From Flavivirga aquatica (GTDB lineage: Bacteria; Bacteroidota; Bacteroidia; Flavobacteriales; Flavobacteriaceae), in assembly GCF_001747085.1 (NCBI RefSeq), contig NZ_MDJD01000007.1, positions 372,001-436,000 of the forward strand: DNA of 64,000 bases, in the 5' to 3' direction. Made by a program: the position numbers and the translations under genes. Below, one piece after another: positions 49,398-57,870 of this stretch. The first letter of the stretch is position 1. Every line of letters starts with the position of its first letter. Below the pieces are notes generated by a model. It ran no database searches. It was given only the letters and a program-made list of their open reading frames with translations, and was not told where the DNA came from.

Positions 49398-50011
49398 TTT
49401 AACTTGTTTTTAAATAATTCGGCATATTCTTTTACTACATTCTTATCAAAATAAGGTTCTTCGTTTATACGTCCAATAACTGGTACTTGCGTCATTTCTG
49501 TAATAATATTTTCTGTTGTTTTGTGTTCGTTTCCACTAAAAATAATAGATACATCGAAACCTTTTGCTTTTAAAAGATTTACTGTTAAAAGGGTATGGTT
49601 TATACTGCCTAAATAATGACGAGATATTACAATAACCTTATAATGGGGCTGCATAATATCTAAAATAGTTTGTGTATTGTTTAATGGCACTAATAACCCT
49701 CCTGCTCCTTCTATGACTAAGTTATTTACTGTTTTTGGAGTTATAATTGTTTTAAGATCTATTGAAACACCATCGATGTCTGCTGCTGCATGCGGACTCA
49801 TAGGTGTATTTAACGCATAACTATTGGGGTGAAACTTTGACTTAGAATTGGATACCAAACCTTCAACTTTTTTAGTATCGCAATACTCTAATTCTCCTGC
49901 TTGTACGGGTTTCCAATAATCGGCTTTTAAGGCTTCTGTTAGAATTGCCGATGCTATGGTCTTGCCAACATCGGTTGAAATGCCTGTAACGAAATATATT
50001 TTGTTTTTCAT
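49394..50011 (-). CDS. bioD: Dethiobiotin synthetase
   Basis: 205 residues from the ATG at 50011, which gives [18 protein letters not shown]; the open frame starts 11 codons earlier. The P-loop is GISTDVGKT (residues 10-18), and the substrate loop WKPVQAGE and the [12 protein letters not shown] segment are intact. It uses ATP and CO2 to close the ureido ring of dethiobiotin. Its last codons overlap the SEC-C gene start. Confidence 0.94.
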   Translation of the reverse strand: MKNKIYFVTGISTDVGKTIASAILTEALKADYWKPVQAGELEYCDTKKVEGLVSNSKSKFHPNSYALNTPMSPHAAADIDGVSIDLKTIITPKTVNNLVIEGAGGLLVPLNNTQTILDIMQPHYKVIVISRHYLGSINHTLLTVNLLKAKGFDVSIIFSGNEHKTTENIITEMTQVPVIGRINEEPYFDKNVVKEYAELFKNKLK

Positions 50012-50094
50012 TAAATGTATTAATAAGGTGCCACGAATTGACAAATATATTTATTCTGTTACTTATATGATTAGTGTATCAACGGAATAAAGCA

Positions 50095-50508
50095 TCATTT
50101 CAATTTAAATTCTGTTTTACAATCTTCGCATTTGTATTTATATCTGGTATAAAATGGAAGTGCCGAAACTAAAAAGGTAAAAATAAACGCGAAAAATGAT
50201 TTTGCATTTTTTATTGTTGAATAGAGTTCTACTTTATCGCTGGCGCAGTTTGGGCATTTTATATTATTCCCTTCATCGTCTATAGAATACTTTTTTATAG
50301 ATTCTAATATATACTGTGCTTCTAGGGCTTGACGCGATAATACTTTTAGCTTTACCCCACCTATAGCATTACTTACTAATGGATCTGTATCTATGGTTAG
50401 ATTGTCTGATAGAAATACTTTTATTCCCTCAGCTTCCAAACGTCCTTTTATAATTTGGGCTTCTGTGGAATATTGAAATCTAGCTATGGTTTTAAAGGTA
50501 TCGCTCAT
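50095..50508 (-). CDS. DUF2007 domain protein with zinc-ribbon tail
   Basis: 137 residues. The N-terminal 70 residues match DUF2007 (TIARFQYSTEAQIIKGRLEAEGIKVFLSDN), a small ferredoxin-like fold of unknown role. A membrane segment (about 102-118) is flanked by two CxxC pairs (CPNC, CEDC), forming a split zinc ribbon. It lies between bioF (164 bases upstream) and bioD. A hairpin upstream separates it from bioF. Confidence 0.72.
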   Translation of the reverse strand: MSDTFKTIARFQYSTEAQIIKGRLEAEGIKVFLSDNLTIDTDPLVSNAIGGVKLKVLSRQALEAQYILESIKKYSIDDEGNNIKCPNCASDKVELYSTIKNAKSFFAFIFTFLVSALPFYTRYKYKCEDCKTEFKLK

Positions 50509-50630
50509 TATATTCTTTATTGATTTAATATCTAGTTAAAACTATATACTTAAGGGTTTCGTTTTTAACTTCGAAAATTTTCTGACATAAACTTCACGAA
50601 TTCAGTTTTACAATATTTGTATTATTACAA

Positions 50631-50653
50631 TAAACTCAGCGCAAGCGAGTTTA
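50631..50653 (-). terminator. Hairpin downstream of bioF
   Basis: TAAACTC (50631-50637) pairs with GAGTTTA (50647-50653) around a GC-rich loop. On the minus strand it follows the bioF stop by 20 bases. The T tail is poor. Confidence 0.45.
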
Positions 50654-50672
50654 GGGATAATGGATTTTATTT

Positions 50673-51848
50673 CTACACTACAAAAGTAGCGAGTCCTTTT
50701 AAAACTTCCGATATTTCTTTTTCAGTATTAAAAGCATGTAAACAAAATCTTAATCGCTCCTGTCCTTTTGGTACTGTGGGTGATAAAATAGGTTTAACAT
50801 CGAATCTTTTTTCTTGAAGCCTTTTTGCGATTACTTTTACTTTATCGTTTCCTGAAATAACACAACAATGAATGGCAGAATGACTTTCTATAAAAATAGA
50901 TTCTAACTTGTTTTTAATAATTTCTGCTTTAAAAAACTGAATGTTTTTATGCAATTCTTGAATAGAATTATTAAATTCCGCTACATTACTTATAATAAGT
51001 AATTCATTGTATACTACATATATTGTAGCAAGGCTATGCGGAGGCAATGCAGTGGTATAAATAAAACTACGCGAAAAATTCACTAAGTATTGCTTTAAAC
51101 TTTCGTTACTTAATATGGCTGCTCCGTGACAGCCCATGGCTTTACCAAATGTTATAATTCGTGCGAAAACATCTTTTTCTAAACCTAGATCTGCAATAAG
51201 TCCTGCGCCTTGTTTACCCAAAACACCTATAGCATGAGCTTCGTCTACAATTAAAAGGCTATTATATTTTTTACTTATTTCTGAAAATTTTACTAGGTCT
51301 GGGGAATCGCCATCCATAGAAAATACAGATTCTGTGATAATATAAATATTTTTATGTGTTTCTGAAACGTGATTAGAATGACGTAATATTAAATGTTCTA
51401 ATGCTTCTAGATTATTATGTTTAAACTTATATCCTTTTGCATGACTCATTGAAATGCCATCTCTAATGGAGGCATGAATGTATTCGTCGTATAAAATAAT
51501 ATCGCCTCGTTGCGGAACTGAAGAGAAAAAGCCAACATTGGCATCGTAACCTGAGTTAAAAACTAATGCCGATTCACTTTTATGAAAATTACACAATACT
51601 GTTTCTACACTATTGTATAACTTATGATTTCCTGATAATAACCTAGAGCCTGTTGCTCCATTTTGAGGCATATTATTTTCTATTAAAAACTCATGTGCTT
51701 TATTAAAAACAACTTCGTTTTTAGAAAACCCTAAATAATCGTTTGAAGAAAAATCTATTAAATTATGTTGTACACCAAGTTTCCGTAAGGCATTATTTGC
51801 TTTACGTTCTTCTAATTTTTGTTGTAGTATTTTTGGAAGGCTTTTCAT
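50673..51848 (-). CDS. bioF: 8-amino-7-oxononanoate synthase
   Basis: 391 residues, a PLP-dependent alpha-oxoamine synthase. It has IDFSSNDYLGFS, GATGSRLLSGNH, the DEAHAIG motif (202-208) and the PLP lysine K236 (IITFGKAMGCHG). It joins pimeloyl-ACP (or CoA) with alanine. It is the first gene of the biotin run on the minus strand, divergent from the DUF2975 operon. A -7 element sits only 7 bases from its ATG, so its transcript may lack a leader. Confidence 0.94.
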   Translation of the reverse strand: MKSLPKILQQKLEERKANNALRKLGVQHNLIDFSSNDYLGFSKNEVVFNKAHEFLIENNMPQNGATGSRLLSGNHKLYNSVETVLCNFHKSESALVFNSGYDANVGFFSSVPQRGDIILYDEYIHASIRDGISMSHAKGYKFKHNNLEALEHLILRHSNHVSETHKNIYIITESVFSMDGDSPDLVKFSEISKKYNSLLIVDEAHAIGVLGKQGAGLIADLGLEKDVFARIITFGKAMGCHGAAILSNESLKQYLVNFSRSFIYTTALPPHSLATIYVVYNELLIISNVAEFNNSIQELHKNIQFFKAEIIKNKLESIFIESHSAIHCCVISGNDKVKVIAKRLQEKRFDVKPILSPTVPKGQERLRFCLHAFNTEKEISEVLKGLATFVV

Positions 51849-51855
51849 TTAAAAA

Positions 51856-51889
51856 CAAATATAATTAATGCATATGTTACTCATAGCAA
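51856..51889 (-). promoter_or_regulatory. Promoter of bioF
   Basis: On the minus strand TTG (51887-51889) and TATATTTG (51856-51863) are 23 bases apart. The -7 element ends 7 bases before the ATG, so transcription would begin at or near the start codon. Confidence 0.55.
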
Positions 51890-51932
51890 TAATTATAGGT
51901 ATAAGTTAAAAATCATCTTTTTTTATAAAAAA

Positions 51933-51949
51933 TTATTGTTTATCAATAA
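51933..51949 (+). promoter_or_regulatory. Operator 1 of the DUF2975/Xre operon
   Basis: TTATTGTTTATCAATAA is a 17-bp palindrome with perfect 6-bp arms (TTATTG and CAATAA). It covers the -33 TTG of the promoter. It shares its pattern with operator 2, 31 bp away centre to centre. Confidence 0.65.
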
Positions 51950-51963
51950 TTTTTATATATTTG
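51936..51963 (+). promoter_or_regulatory. Promoter of the DUF2975/Xre operon
   Basis: TTG (51936-51938), 17 bases, TATATTTG (51956-51963): an ideal Bacteroidota promoter with the spacing reported for Flavobacterium. It lies 23 bases before the first start codon. Confidence 0.8.
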
Positions 51964-51980
51964 TTATCGTTAAACAATAA
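51964..51980 (+). promoter_or_regulatory. Operator 2 of the DUF2975/Xre operon
   Basis: TTATCGTTAAACAATAA is a palindrome with one mismatch, starting at the base after the -7 element, so it covers the transcription start. A 12-bp perfect inverted repeat (51931-51942 and 51971-51982) links it to operator 1. Confidence 0.65.
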
Positions 51981-51986
51981 TTAATC

Positions 51987-52514
51987 ATGAAGAAATTAGC
52001 GTATATATTATCAAAAATATTCTTTTATTGCTTTTCAACTGTATGTCTTTTTATAATGGTATTTTCAATACTATCTTATTTTGCATATAAATTTGACATG
52101 CAAATTCCGTTTGTTGAAGTTTTAGAAAGCCACTCGAAAGTCAATGTGCCTTTATTAGAGCTACGTATAAATGTTCCTTTTAGTTATTCTATCATTATTA
52201 TGTGGTCTGCCATGTTATATTATACTATTTATTTTTATGCACTTAAAAACTTTTTTAAGGTGTTTATTAAAAAAAACATGTTTGAAACTAAATCGTTAAA
52301 ACGGTTACGTTTTTTCTTGAAACTAAATCTTATTCCTATAATTTATATTATAATCTTTACAGTATCATTTCTTTTACGAGGAGATACTTTTAGTCCTCAA
52401 GATGATTATTTTATTGTATTCGCGCATTTAGTAGTTGCTTTTTTAATATACCTCTACTTAGATATTTTAAAAAAAGGAAAACATGTACAAGAAGAAAATG
52501 ACTTAACCATATAA
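51987..52514 (+). CDS. DUF2975 membrane protein, first copy
   Basis: 175 residues with four membrane segments (about 10-32, 70-92, 108-130, 138-160). The sequence fits DUF2975, small membrane proteins encoded with Xre-type regulators. A cytoplasmic Lys-rich end finishes in EENDLTI. A second family member follows 2 bases later and ends in the same seven residues. The operon has a strong promoter flanked by two operators. What these proteins do is not known. Confidence 0.72.
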   Translation: MKKLAYILSKIFFYCFSTVCLFIMVFSILSYFAYKFDMQIPFVEVLESHSKVNVPLLELRINVPFSYSIIIMWSAMLYYTIYFYALKNFFKVFIKKNMFETKSLKRLRFFLKLNLIPIIYIIIFTVSFLLRGDTFSPQDDYFIVFAHLVVAFLIYLYLDILKKGKHVQEENDLTI

Positions 52515-52516
52515 CG

Positions 52517-53041
52517 ATGAAAGACAATACAAAAATTTTAACCATTATTACTTGGATCATTTTATTATCCTCTATTTCGGTATTACTTAATGATATTCGT
52601 GAATTTGATTTTAATCAATTTACAGAATTTCAAAATTGGGCTAAAACAGCAAATAAAAATGAATCTTGGTTAACGTCGAAAAATGCTATTAAGTGGAGTT
52701 ATTATGCTATAAGTGCTGGTTTGTTTTTCTGGAGAGGCTACCTTATTTATGGGTTTTCTTATTTTTTATCAATCCTTAAGGAAATTGAAAACAGAAACTA
52801 CTTTAGTGACAAAATTATTAAAGGTTTTAAAAAGATTGGATATATTTTTATTTGGTACACTATTAGTGTTTTAATTTTAAGGTTTCTTTTAGCAGGAATT
52901 AACGGATCTACTTTCAACTTTTTTAACGAACTCAAAGCTGAGTTTACTTTTTTAATTCCAGCAGGTTTAGGATTTTATATTTTAGCTGAAATATTTAAAC
53001 GTGCTAAGGAAACTAAAGAAGAAAACGACTTAACCATATAA
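52517..53041 (+). CDS. DUF2975 membrane protein, second copy
   Basis: 174 residues with four membrane segments; the second half (FFNELKAEFTFLIPAGLGFYILAEIFKRAKE) matches the last pair of DUF2975. It lies between the first copy and the Xre regulator, with 2 bases to each. Both copies end in EENDLTI, encoded by nearly identical DNA that runs on through the stop codon to the next ATG (52492-52519 and 53019-53046). The rest of the two proteins is clearly diverged, so this end is conserved by selection or by recent conversion. Confidence 0.7.
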   Translation: MKDNTKILTIITWIILLSSISVLLNDIREFDFNQFTEFQNWAKTANKNESWLTSKNAIKWSYYAISAGLFFWRGYLIYGFSYFLSILKEIENRNYFSDKIIKGFKKIGYIFIWYTISVLILRFLLAGINGSTFNFFNELKAEFTFLIPAGLGFYILAEIFKRAKETKEENDLTI

Positions 53042-53043
53042 CG

Positions 53044-53250
53044 ATGCCCATAATTGTAAATTTAGATATCATACTTGCTAAGCGAAAGATAAAAAGTAAG
53101 GATTTGGCTGAAACTATTGGTATTACTACCGCTAACTTATCGATATTAAAATCTGGTAAAGCTAAAGCGGTTAGGTTTTCAACTTTAGAGGCTATTTGTA
53201 AAGCTTTGGATTGCCAACCTGCTGATATCTTAGAGTATGTTGAAGATTAA
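53044..53250 (+). CDS. Small Xre-family transcription regulator (YozG-like)
   Basis: 68 residues, a single helix-turn-helix domain (MPIIVNLDIILAKRKIKSKDLAETIG, TTANLSILKSGKAKAVRFSTLEAICKAL, CQPADILEY). It is encoded 2 bases after the second DUF2975 gene. Regulators of this short type bind as dimers and control their own operon. The two palindromes around the operon promoter are its most likely targets. Whether it represses or activates is not evident, but the site positions favour repression. Confidence 0.85.
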   Translation: MPIIVNLDIILAKRKIKSKDLAETIGITTANLSILKSGKAKAVRFSTLEAICKALDCQPADILEYVED

Positions 53251-53292
53251 CACTTAATAATTCTGTTTAATTATAAAATGATATAAAAGGTG

Positions 53293-53300
53293 TATTTTTG
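53293..53300 (+). promoter_or_regulatory. Promoter -7 element of the next gene
   Basis: TATTTTTG matches the consensus, 30 bases before the start at 53331. No -33 TTG at the usual spacing. Confidence 0.5.
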
Positions 53301-53330
53301 ATTTTATATAAACTCTAGTCTTTCTTTATT

Positions 53331-53780
53331 ATGAAAACACTCATTTTCACTTTATTCCTTTTTATAGCATCTGTTGGTTTTGCTCAAAATAATTATATCG
53401 TAAAAACTGAAGATGGCAAACGTGTTTTACTTAAAGCAGATTTTACCTGGGAGTATATTGATTTAGAAAAACCTGAAACTGGTAGCAATGTAGCAAAACA
53501 AGTTAAACCTTTAAAAAGCACAACTTGTAATGTTGCTCAAAATTTTACCGAGCCTAAACTGAATAAAAAAATCCAATCTCAATTAAAAAGAGGTCGAGCA
53601 AGTATTAATCATATAAAAAAGAAGGTTGCAAAAGACTATAATTGTACGGTAGATGCTATTTTATTATTATCTTTTTCTGAACAAAAGGAAAAGGGAGTCT
53701 ATCATTTTTGTGCTAATGGTACCAAAGTAGCTTACAAACGTATGGGTAACTCCATTTTAAAAAAGGGGAAGTTTTTTTAA
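53331..53780 (+). CDS. Secreted DUF3157-like protein
   Basis: 149 residues with a signal peptide (ASVGFAQ). The early part VKTEDGKRVLLKADFTWEYID is a short motif common in secreted proteins of this phylum and resembles DUF3157. The rest (NVAQNFTEPKLNKKIQSQLKRGRASINHIKKKVAKDYNC, then LLLSFSEQKEKGVYHFCANG) has two to four cysteines and no enzymatic signature. It stands alone with its own promoter element and a terminator 60 bases later. Confidence 0.65.
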   Translation: MKTLIFTLFLFIASVGFAQNNYIVKTEDGKRVLLKADFTWEYIDLEKPETGSNVAKQVKPLKSTTCNVAQNFTEPKLNKKIQSQLKRGRASINHIKKKVAKDYNCTVDAILLLSFSEQKEKGVYHFCANGTKVAYKRMGNSILKKGKFF

Positions 53781-53844
53781 GGTATTAACAGCTGCTTAAT
53801 AACGTATTTAATCTGGTATTAAAAATAGCTAACCTTTTGAGCTT

Positions 53845-53878
53845 AATTCCCCGAGGCAAGCCTCGAGGATTGTTTTTT
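53845..53878 (+). terminator. GC-rich hairpin after the DUF3157-like gene
   Basis: CGAGG, loop CAAG, CCTCG, extended on both sides by imperfect AATTCC and AGGATT arms, with a T run behind. Hairpins with this GAGGCAAGCCTC core also look like an interspersed element, which I could not check. Confidence 0.7.
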
Positions 53879-53895
53879 AGTTAAATTGAATATTA

Positions 53896-54153
53896 CTAGC
53901 TAGCATATTTTATTTTCCTAGTTGTTATTACCTTTTTCACATCACTGTAGGCTCTTTTGATTGTTTTCATTTTTTCTATCCAATTACCTTTAGTATCATA
54001 TTTTTTGATTACTTTTATTAAGACATCAATATTAAAAATCGTATCTGTTTTTTCTTTTATTATTCCTTTAATTTCAGTCTTATTGGTTCTGATAAAACTC
54101 CATTTTTTATGTGAATAATGGATAATGTTTAACCTACAAAACAAAAAATTCAT
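53896..54153 (-). pseudogene. Remnant of a protein with a YDxxGNW tail
   Basis: An 85-codon frame. Its second half reads VIKKYDTKGNWIEKMKTIK and VITTRKIKYAS; a YDxxGNWxxK motif followed by a TxRKIxY end is a common ending of larger secreted proteins in this phylum. The first 40 residues have no signal peptide, and no continuation is visible upstream. It is probably the 3' end of a lost gene, at the edge of the effector island. Confidence 0.45.
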
Positions 54154-54367
54154 CTTCGATATCTATATATTTTATTAACACACAAAGACAAACCATAGAA
54201 ACTATTGCAAATTCCCAAAAAAGCCCCTGATTATCACATCTTTTATCAGAAAAATCTAAAAAATTTCTTTCTCCATAAAGTTATTAAAGTAACCTACATA
54301 ATCAATACCCTATATCTTAGTTTTCAAGAGAAACACACAAAAACAGACTATTGTTCTTTATTTTTAT

Positions 54368-55303
54368 CTACCACACTTTTAGCTCGTCACTATCCTCTGG
54401 CCAATATAAAAAAATAGGATCTCCCCCTTCAAATACTCTTACTACTCCCTCATTATTAGTTATTTCTCCTTTTAAATACAACAAAGGATTTAGATTTTTT
54501 TGCCATAAAGCTACTATTTTACCTTCAGCATAATATTGTACATCATAATTTTCTACAGGCAACAATTCTCGTTTTTTCACAATAGAATTTACAACTCCAA
54601 ATTCATTTTCTTTATATTTTTGAGTTACATTCTTTATATTTTTTTCTATATACATAGTATTTGAAACTCGAGATATCATATGCGATTGTTCTCTTAAATA
54701 AGAAAGTTTGTCTAAATTTTTACAAATTATTCTTAATTCATTGTATTTTCTAATAATTTTTTCTTCTATATTTTGAACTTCATATAGATTCTTAGCTTTA
54801 TTTAAGTCTTTACTATAAGCATAAGGTATGTCTACATCAAACTCTATCATAGATTCATAATAAGGTATTTTTTTACTTGCTAAATCTTCTGGTAATTGAT
54901 ATGTCACTATTTTTAGATACTCCTTTAAGCTACTATCTTTATCCGGAGCATAATAAAAAGTAAGGTTTATATACGCATATTTGGTTAACAGACTATCCCC
55001 TTCTTTTGGAAATACTTTAATTATAGCCTTTTGTTTTCCTTTCTTTATCAACATTGGATTAAGAGGCATCATCATAGATTCTCCATTATTTTCTGTAAAA
55101 CGATAATCTATACTATTCTCTATTTCTATAATCAATTTACAGCCACTTTTATTCACTTGAATTGAATAAACAGGATTATAAGAGTACTCCTCAATTGATA
55201 ATAATGTTTTATTAATAATTTCTTCCATTTGTTGTTCTTTTGTTTGGCTAGTGCAACTATTAAATATAATTGCCATTATTACACAAATTATTATTTTTTT
55301 CAT
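54368..55303 (-). CDS. Lipoprotein, candidate immunity partner of the 856-residue protein
   Basis: 311 residues; a lipobox with IFNSCTS near residue 17 makes it a lipoprotein. The body is helical/beta mixed (YNELRIICKNLDKLSYLREQSHMIS, VFPKEGDSLLTKYAYINLTFYYAP) and matches no family I know. Its ATG overlaps the stop codon of the 856-residue gene (ATGA), so the two are co-translated. In the effector-immunity setting of this island a lipoprotein after a large putative effector is a typical immunity arrangement, but this is inferred from position only. Confidence 0.65.
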   Translation of the reverse strand: MKKIIICVIMAIIFNSCTSQTKEQQMEEIINKTLLSIEEYSYNPVYSIQVNKSGCKLIIEIENSIDYRFTENNGESMMMPLNPMLIKKGKQKAIIKVFPKEGDSLLTKYAYINLTFYYAPDKDSSLKEYLKIVTYQLPEDLASKKIPYYESMIEFDVDIPYAYSKDLNKAKNLYEVQNIEEKIIRKYNELRIICKNLDKLSYLREQSHMISRVSNTMYIEKNIKNVTQKYKENEFGVVNSIVKKRELLPVENYDVQYYAEGKIVALWQKNLNPLLYLKGEITNNEGVVRVFEGGDPIFLYWPEDSDELKVW

Positions 55304-57870
55304 TTTTCTAGTATATACATCGTTTTTTTTAAAATAGGTTCTTTAGGTTTTTTTATTAAAGGATAAAGTTCATCATCAACTCCAGCTTTTAGACCATAAC
55401 CCCATGCCTTTCCTGTTACAGAAACCATCATACCGTTAAACTCAATGGCAGTCTGCATAAAAGTCCCTTTATTATCTATCCCCGTTTTACCTGTAAAAGT
55501 AAATGAGGTTTCTCCTTTCGCTGAAAGTTCTGCTCCAATAGAAGACTTCGTTTTTTCCGCTACAAAACTTAATTTTTTAGTACTTACCTCCACTTTCACA
55601 CCAAGTTCTGCACCAACACCAAGTACCGTATCACTCTGTAAGTCAAATGACTTATCTTGATTAAAATAAATATCCCCTTTAAAACCTATAGAACCAAATG
55701 CATAAAGGTTAAACCAAACATCTCCTCCTGCAACTGCAATAGCCAAATCTGCAGCTTTTATTATTGGACCTATAAGAGGTATATAACTCATACAAGCAAT
55801 GAGATCTATTTTACCTGTTCCTTTAATTAAAGGACTAAAGCCTAAAGATATACTTCCTGTTCTAACAACTACGCCGTTTGTTTGTTGTTCATACTTCCAA
55901 GAACCTTCTATCTCTATAGTTGGGTAATCTATTATAATTATAATAGGTAGCTTCTTTAATTTACCTGCTAATTTATCTGCCATCCCCTTTGCTTTAACCT
56001 TATCAACATGACATACAGTATCTATAGTCTCTTTTATTTTTACTAAGGCAGTTAAAATAGACCTTATTTTGTTCTCATAAGAAGCACTAATAATTGGTGT
56101 TTGAATATTTCCATTATATTTAGCATTTAAAGCCAATTCAAAACTTACTTCCTTATTTAGCCATTTTTTATTTAGCCCCGCAGCAGTAGCTTTTTTTTGA
56201 TGCTGTTCAAAACGCCCGCCTTTTCCGTTATTGGGCATATTAGTATGCGAATATGTTTCTGGTTGTGTAGAAGCGACTTTAAGTTTCAAGAACCATTCGA
56301 TATCAGCATACAATTTTATTAAAGGCATACGTATATAACGGCAGCTCTTTATAATTAGAGGGAATTCTATATATTTCCCTCCAAATAAATAATTGGTAAA
56401 TATGCCTAATTTATTATTTGCCTGATAAGGAAAAGCAAATTCTAATTTTAAACTATTTTCGTTATGGGTTATAATTTTTACTGGTTTTATATCTCCGAAT
56501 AAGTCGCTTTTCACTATTTCTGTTGGAAAATGCGTAGTAACGAAAGTATTATTAACATGCGAGTTACTATTATCTTGAGTATTATCGAAACCTGCTTTTT
56601 GTTGGCACTCTGCAGTTTCTATATCTTCTAAATCTATCGTTATTGTTTGGGTTGCTTTACTACCTGCTACATACTCTAAAATTGGGGTTGTATTATTAAC
56701 TTCTAAACAGCCACCTTCTTCACTTTCTTTTAAAATATAAAAAGGCTCACCAATGCTACTACTTATTTTTATGCCTGTAAACCCGCATTCTTCAAACTCT
56801 TGAGTAACTAGTGTTGCTTCTTTTATTTCTGCTATTTGTGGGATCCATTCTTGCTCATCGTCGTCTATAGCCCATATATCTTTATAGTTTATTTTAAAGG
56901 TAATTTCTTTTTTTATTTTTTTTACTTGCTCTTTTGTATAAGGCGCATGCATTATAGTTACGTTAGGTACTAAAACAACTTGCAACTTACCTTCTTTTAT
57001 AGATGCTTCTTCGTGGTTTAAAATTTCAATCCAGGTTGGGTTTATATAAAGTTCGTAGCGCTGTTCTACATTATAATCTAATGCTGGGTTAGCGTTACGG
57101 GCTAGTGGTATGGTTTCTTTTTTTAACTCTTTACCATCTACGATTATGGTTAATTCGATATCGTAATATGGTACGTTATGCAATTTTATGTGTAAATCTA
57201 CAATATTACCATATTCGAGTTCATCTTCTAAAGTTTCTATTGTTTTTTCAATAAACTTTAGTTTTCTCTCTTGGGTTTCTACAGTGCTTATTCTTTTTTT
57301 AGCGTAAAAAGACATGACCTGTGGTTCGTCTACAGCTATAACAAAAGCGCCTTGAGATTTCCAGGTTGGGTAATAGTTAATACCTTCTAACCATATGCCT
57401 GCACCTAATGTATTGGTGGTATATTTAATACTTCCAAAAACATCTTTACCCATATCTCTATTGTAGGATGCATTAATATAGCTTTTACCTACGCCACGCG
57501 TGCTTTTTTCTGAGTATTTAACATCTTTATAATCTTTTGATTTTTCGTTTAAATAGGTTAGATGTTCCGCTAAAGTTCTTTCTTGAATAACTGTTTCTCC
57601 TCCTTCTTTAAACCTTAACCATTTATGACTCATAAACACATTTAAAGGTTGCGCCACCCAATATACATTATTTTCAGTTTTATTTGGGTTTACTGCCTTT
57701 AATGCTAAAATTTTAAAGCGTACTGCTTTATCTTTTGGTATTAAATAAACGTAGTAGCCTTTATATATTTCACGTCTTGCTTTACGACTATCTGTTATAA
57801 TTTCTTTATCGGCATAACTTTTATCTTTTTTTACTTCGCCTTCTTTTAAATTTAAAACACTTGGCTTCAT
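55300..57870 (-). CDS. Large candidate T6SS cargo protein encoded after a PAAR-like gene
   Basis: 856 residues with no signal peptide. I recognise no domain. The first 450 residues are beta-rich (YKGYYVYLIPKDKAVRFKILALK, YEQRYELYINPTWIEILNH pattern). Around 690-725 lies a long hydrophobic stretch (LIACMSYIPLIGPIIKAADLAIAVAGG), and 725-830 consists of glycine-rich amphipathic strands (GVGAELGVKVEVSTKKLSF, GAELSAKGETSFTF, VTGKAWGYGLKAG). Such a C-terminal region could enter a membrane. Its ATG overlaps the PAAR-like gene stop, and the lipoprotein gene overlaps its own stop, a tip-effector-immunity order. The role as effector is inferred. Confidence 0.65.
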   Translation of the reverse strand: MKPSVLNLKEGEVKKDKSYADKEIITDSRKARREIYKGYYVYLIPKDKAVRFKILALKAVNPNKTENNVYWVAQPLNVFMSHKWLRFKEGGETVIQERTLAEHLTYLNEKSKDYKDVKYSEKSTRGVGKSYINASYNRDMGKDVFGSIKYTTNTLGAGIWLEGINYYPTWKSQGAFVIAVDEPQVMSFYAKKRISTVETQERKLKFIEKTIETLEDELEYGNIVDLHIKLHNVPYYDIELTIIVDGKELKKETIPLARNANPALDYNVEQRYELYINPTWIEILNHEEASIKEGKLQVVLVPNVTIMHAPYTKEQVKKIKKEITFKINYKDIWAIDDDEQEWIPQIAEIKEATLVTQEFEECGFTGIKISSSIGEPFYILKESEEGGCLEVNNTTPILEYVAGSKATQTITIDLEDIETAECQQKAGFDNTQDNSNSHVNNTFVTTHFPTEIVKSDLFGDIKPVKIITHNENSLKLEFAFPYQANNKLGIFTNYLFGGKYIEFPLIIKSCRYIRMPLIKLYADIEWFLKLKVASTQPETYSHTNMPNNGKGGRFEQHQKKATAAGLNKKWLNKEVSFELALNAKYNGNIQTPIISASYENKIRSILTALVKIKETIDTVCHVDKVKAKGMADKLAGKLKKLPIIIIIDYPTIEIEGSWKYEQQTNGVVVRTGSISLGFSPLIKGTGKIDLIACMSYIPLIGPIIKAADLAIAVAGGDVWFNLYAFGSIGFKGDIYFNQDKSFDLQSDTVLGVGAELGVKVEVSTKKLSFVAEKTKSSIGAELSAKGETSFTFTGKTGIDNKGTFMQTAIEFNGMMVSVTGKAWGYGLKAGVDDELYPLIKKPKEPILKKTMYILEK

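Noticed and set aside
53845-53878. An attachment site marking the left edge of the effector island
   Set aside because: The hairpin with T run is explained as a terminator, and no matching direct repeat was found on the right within the window.
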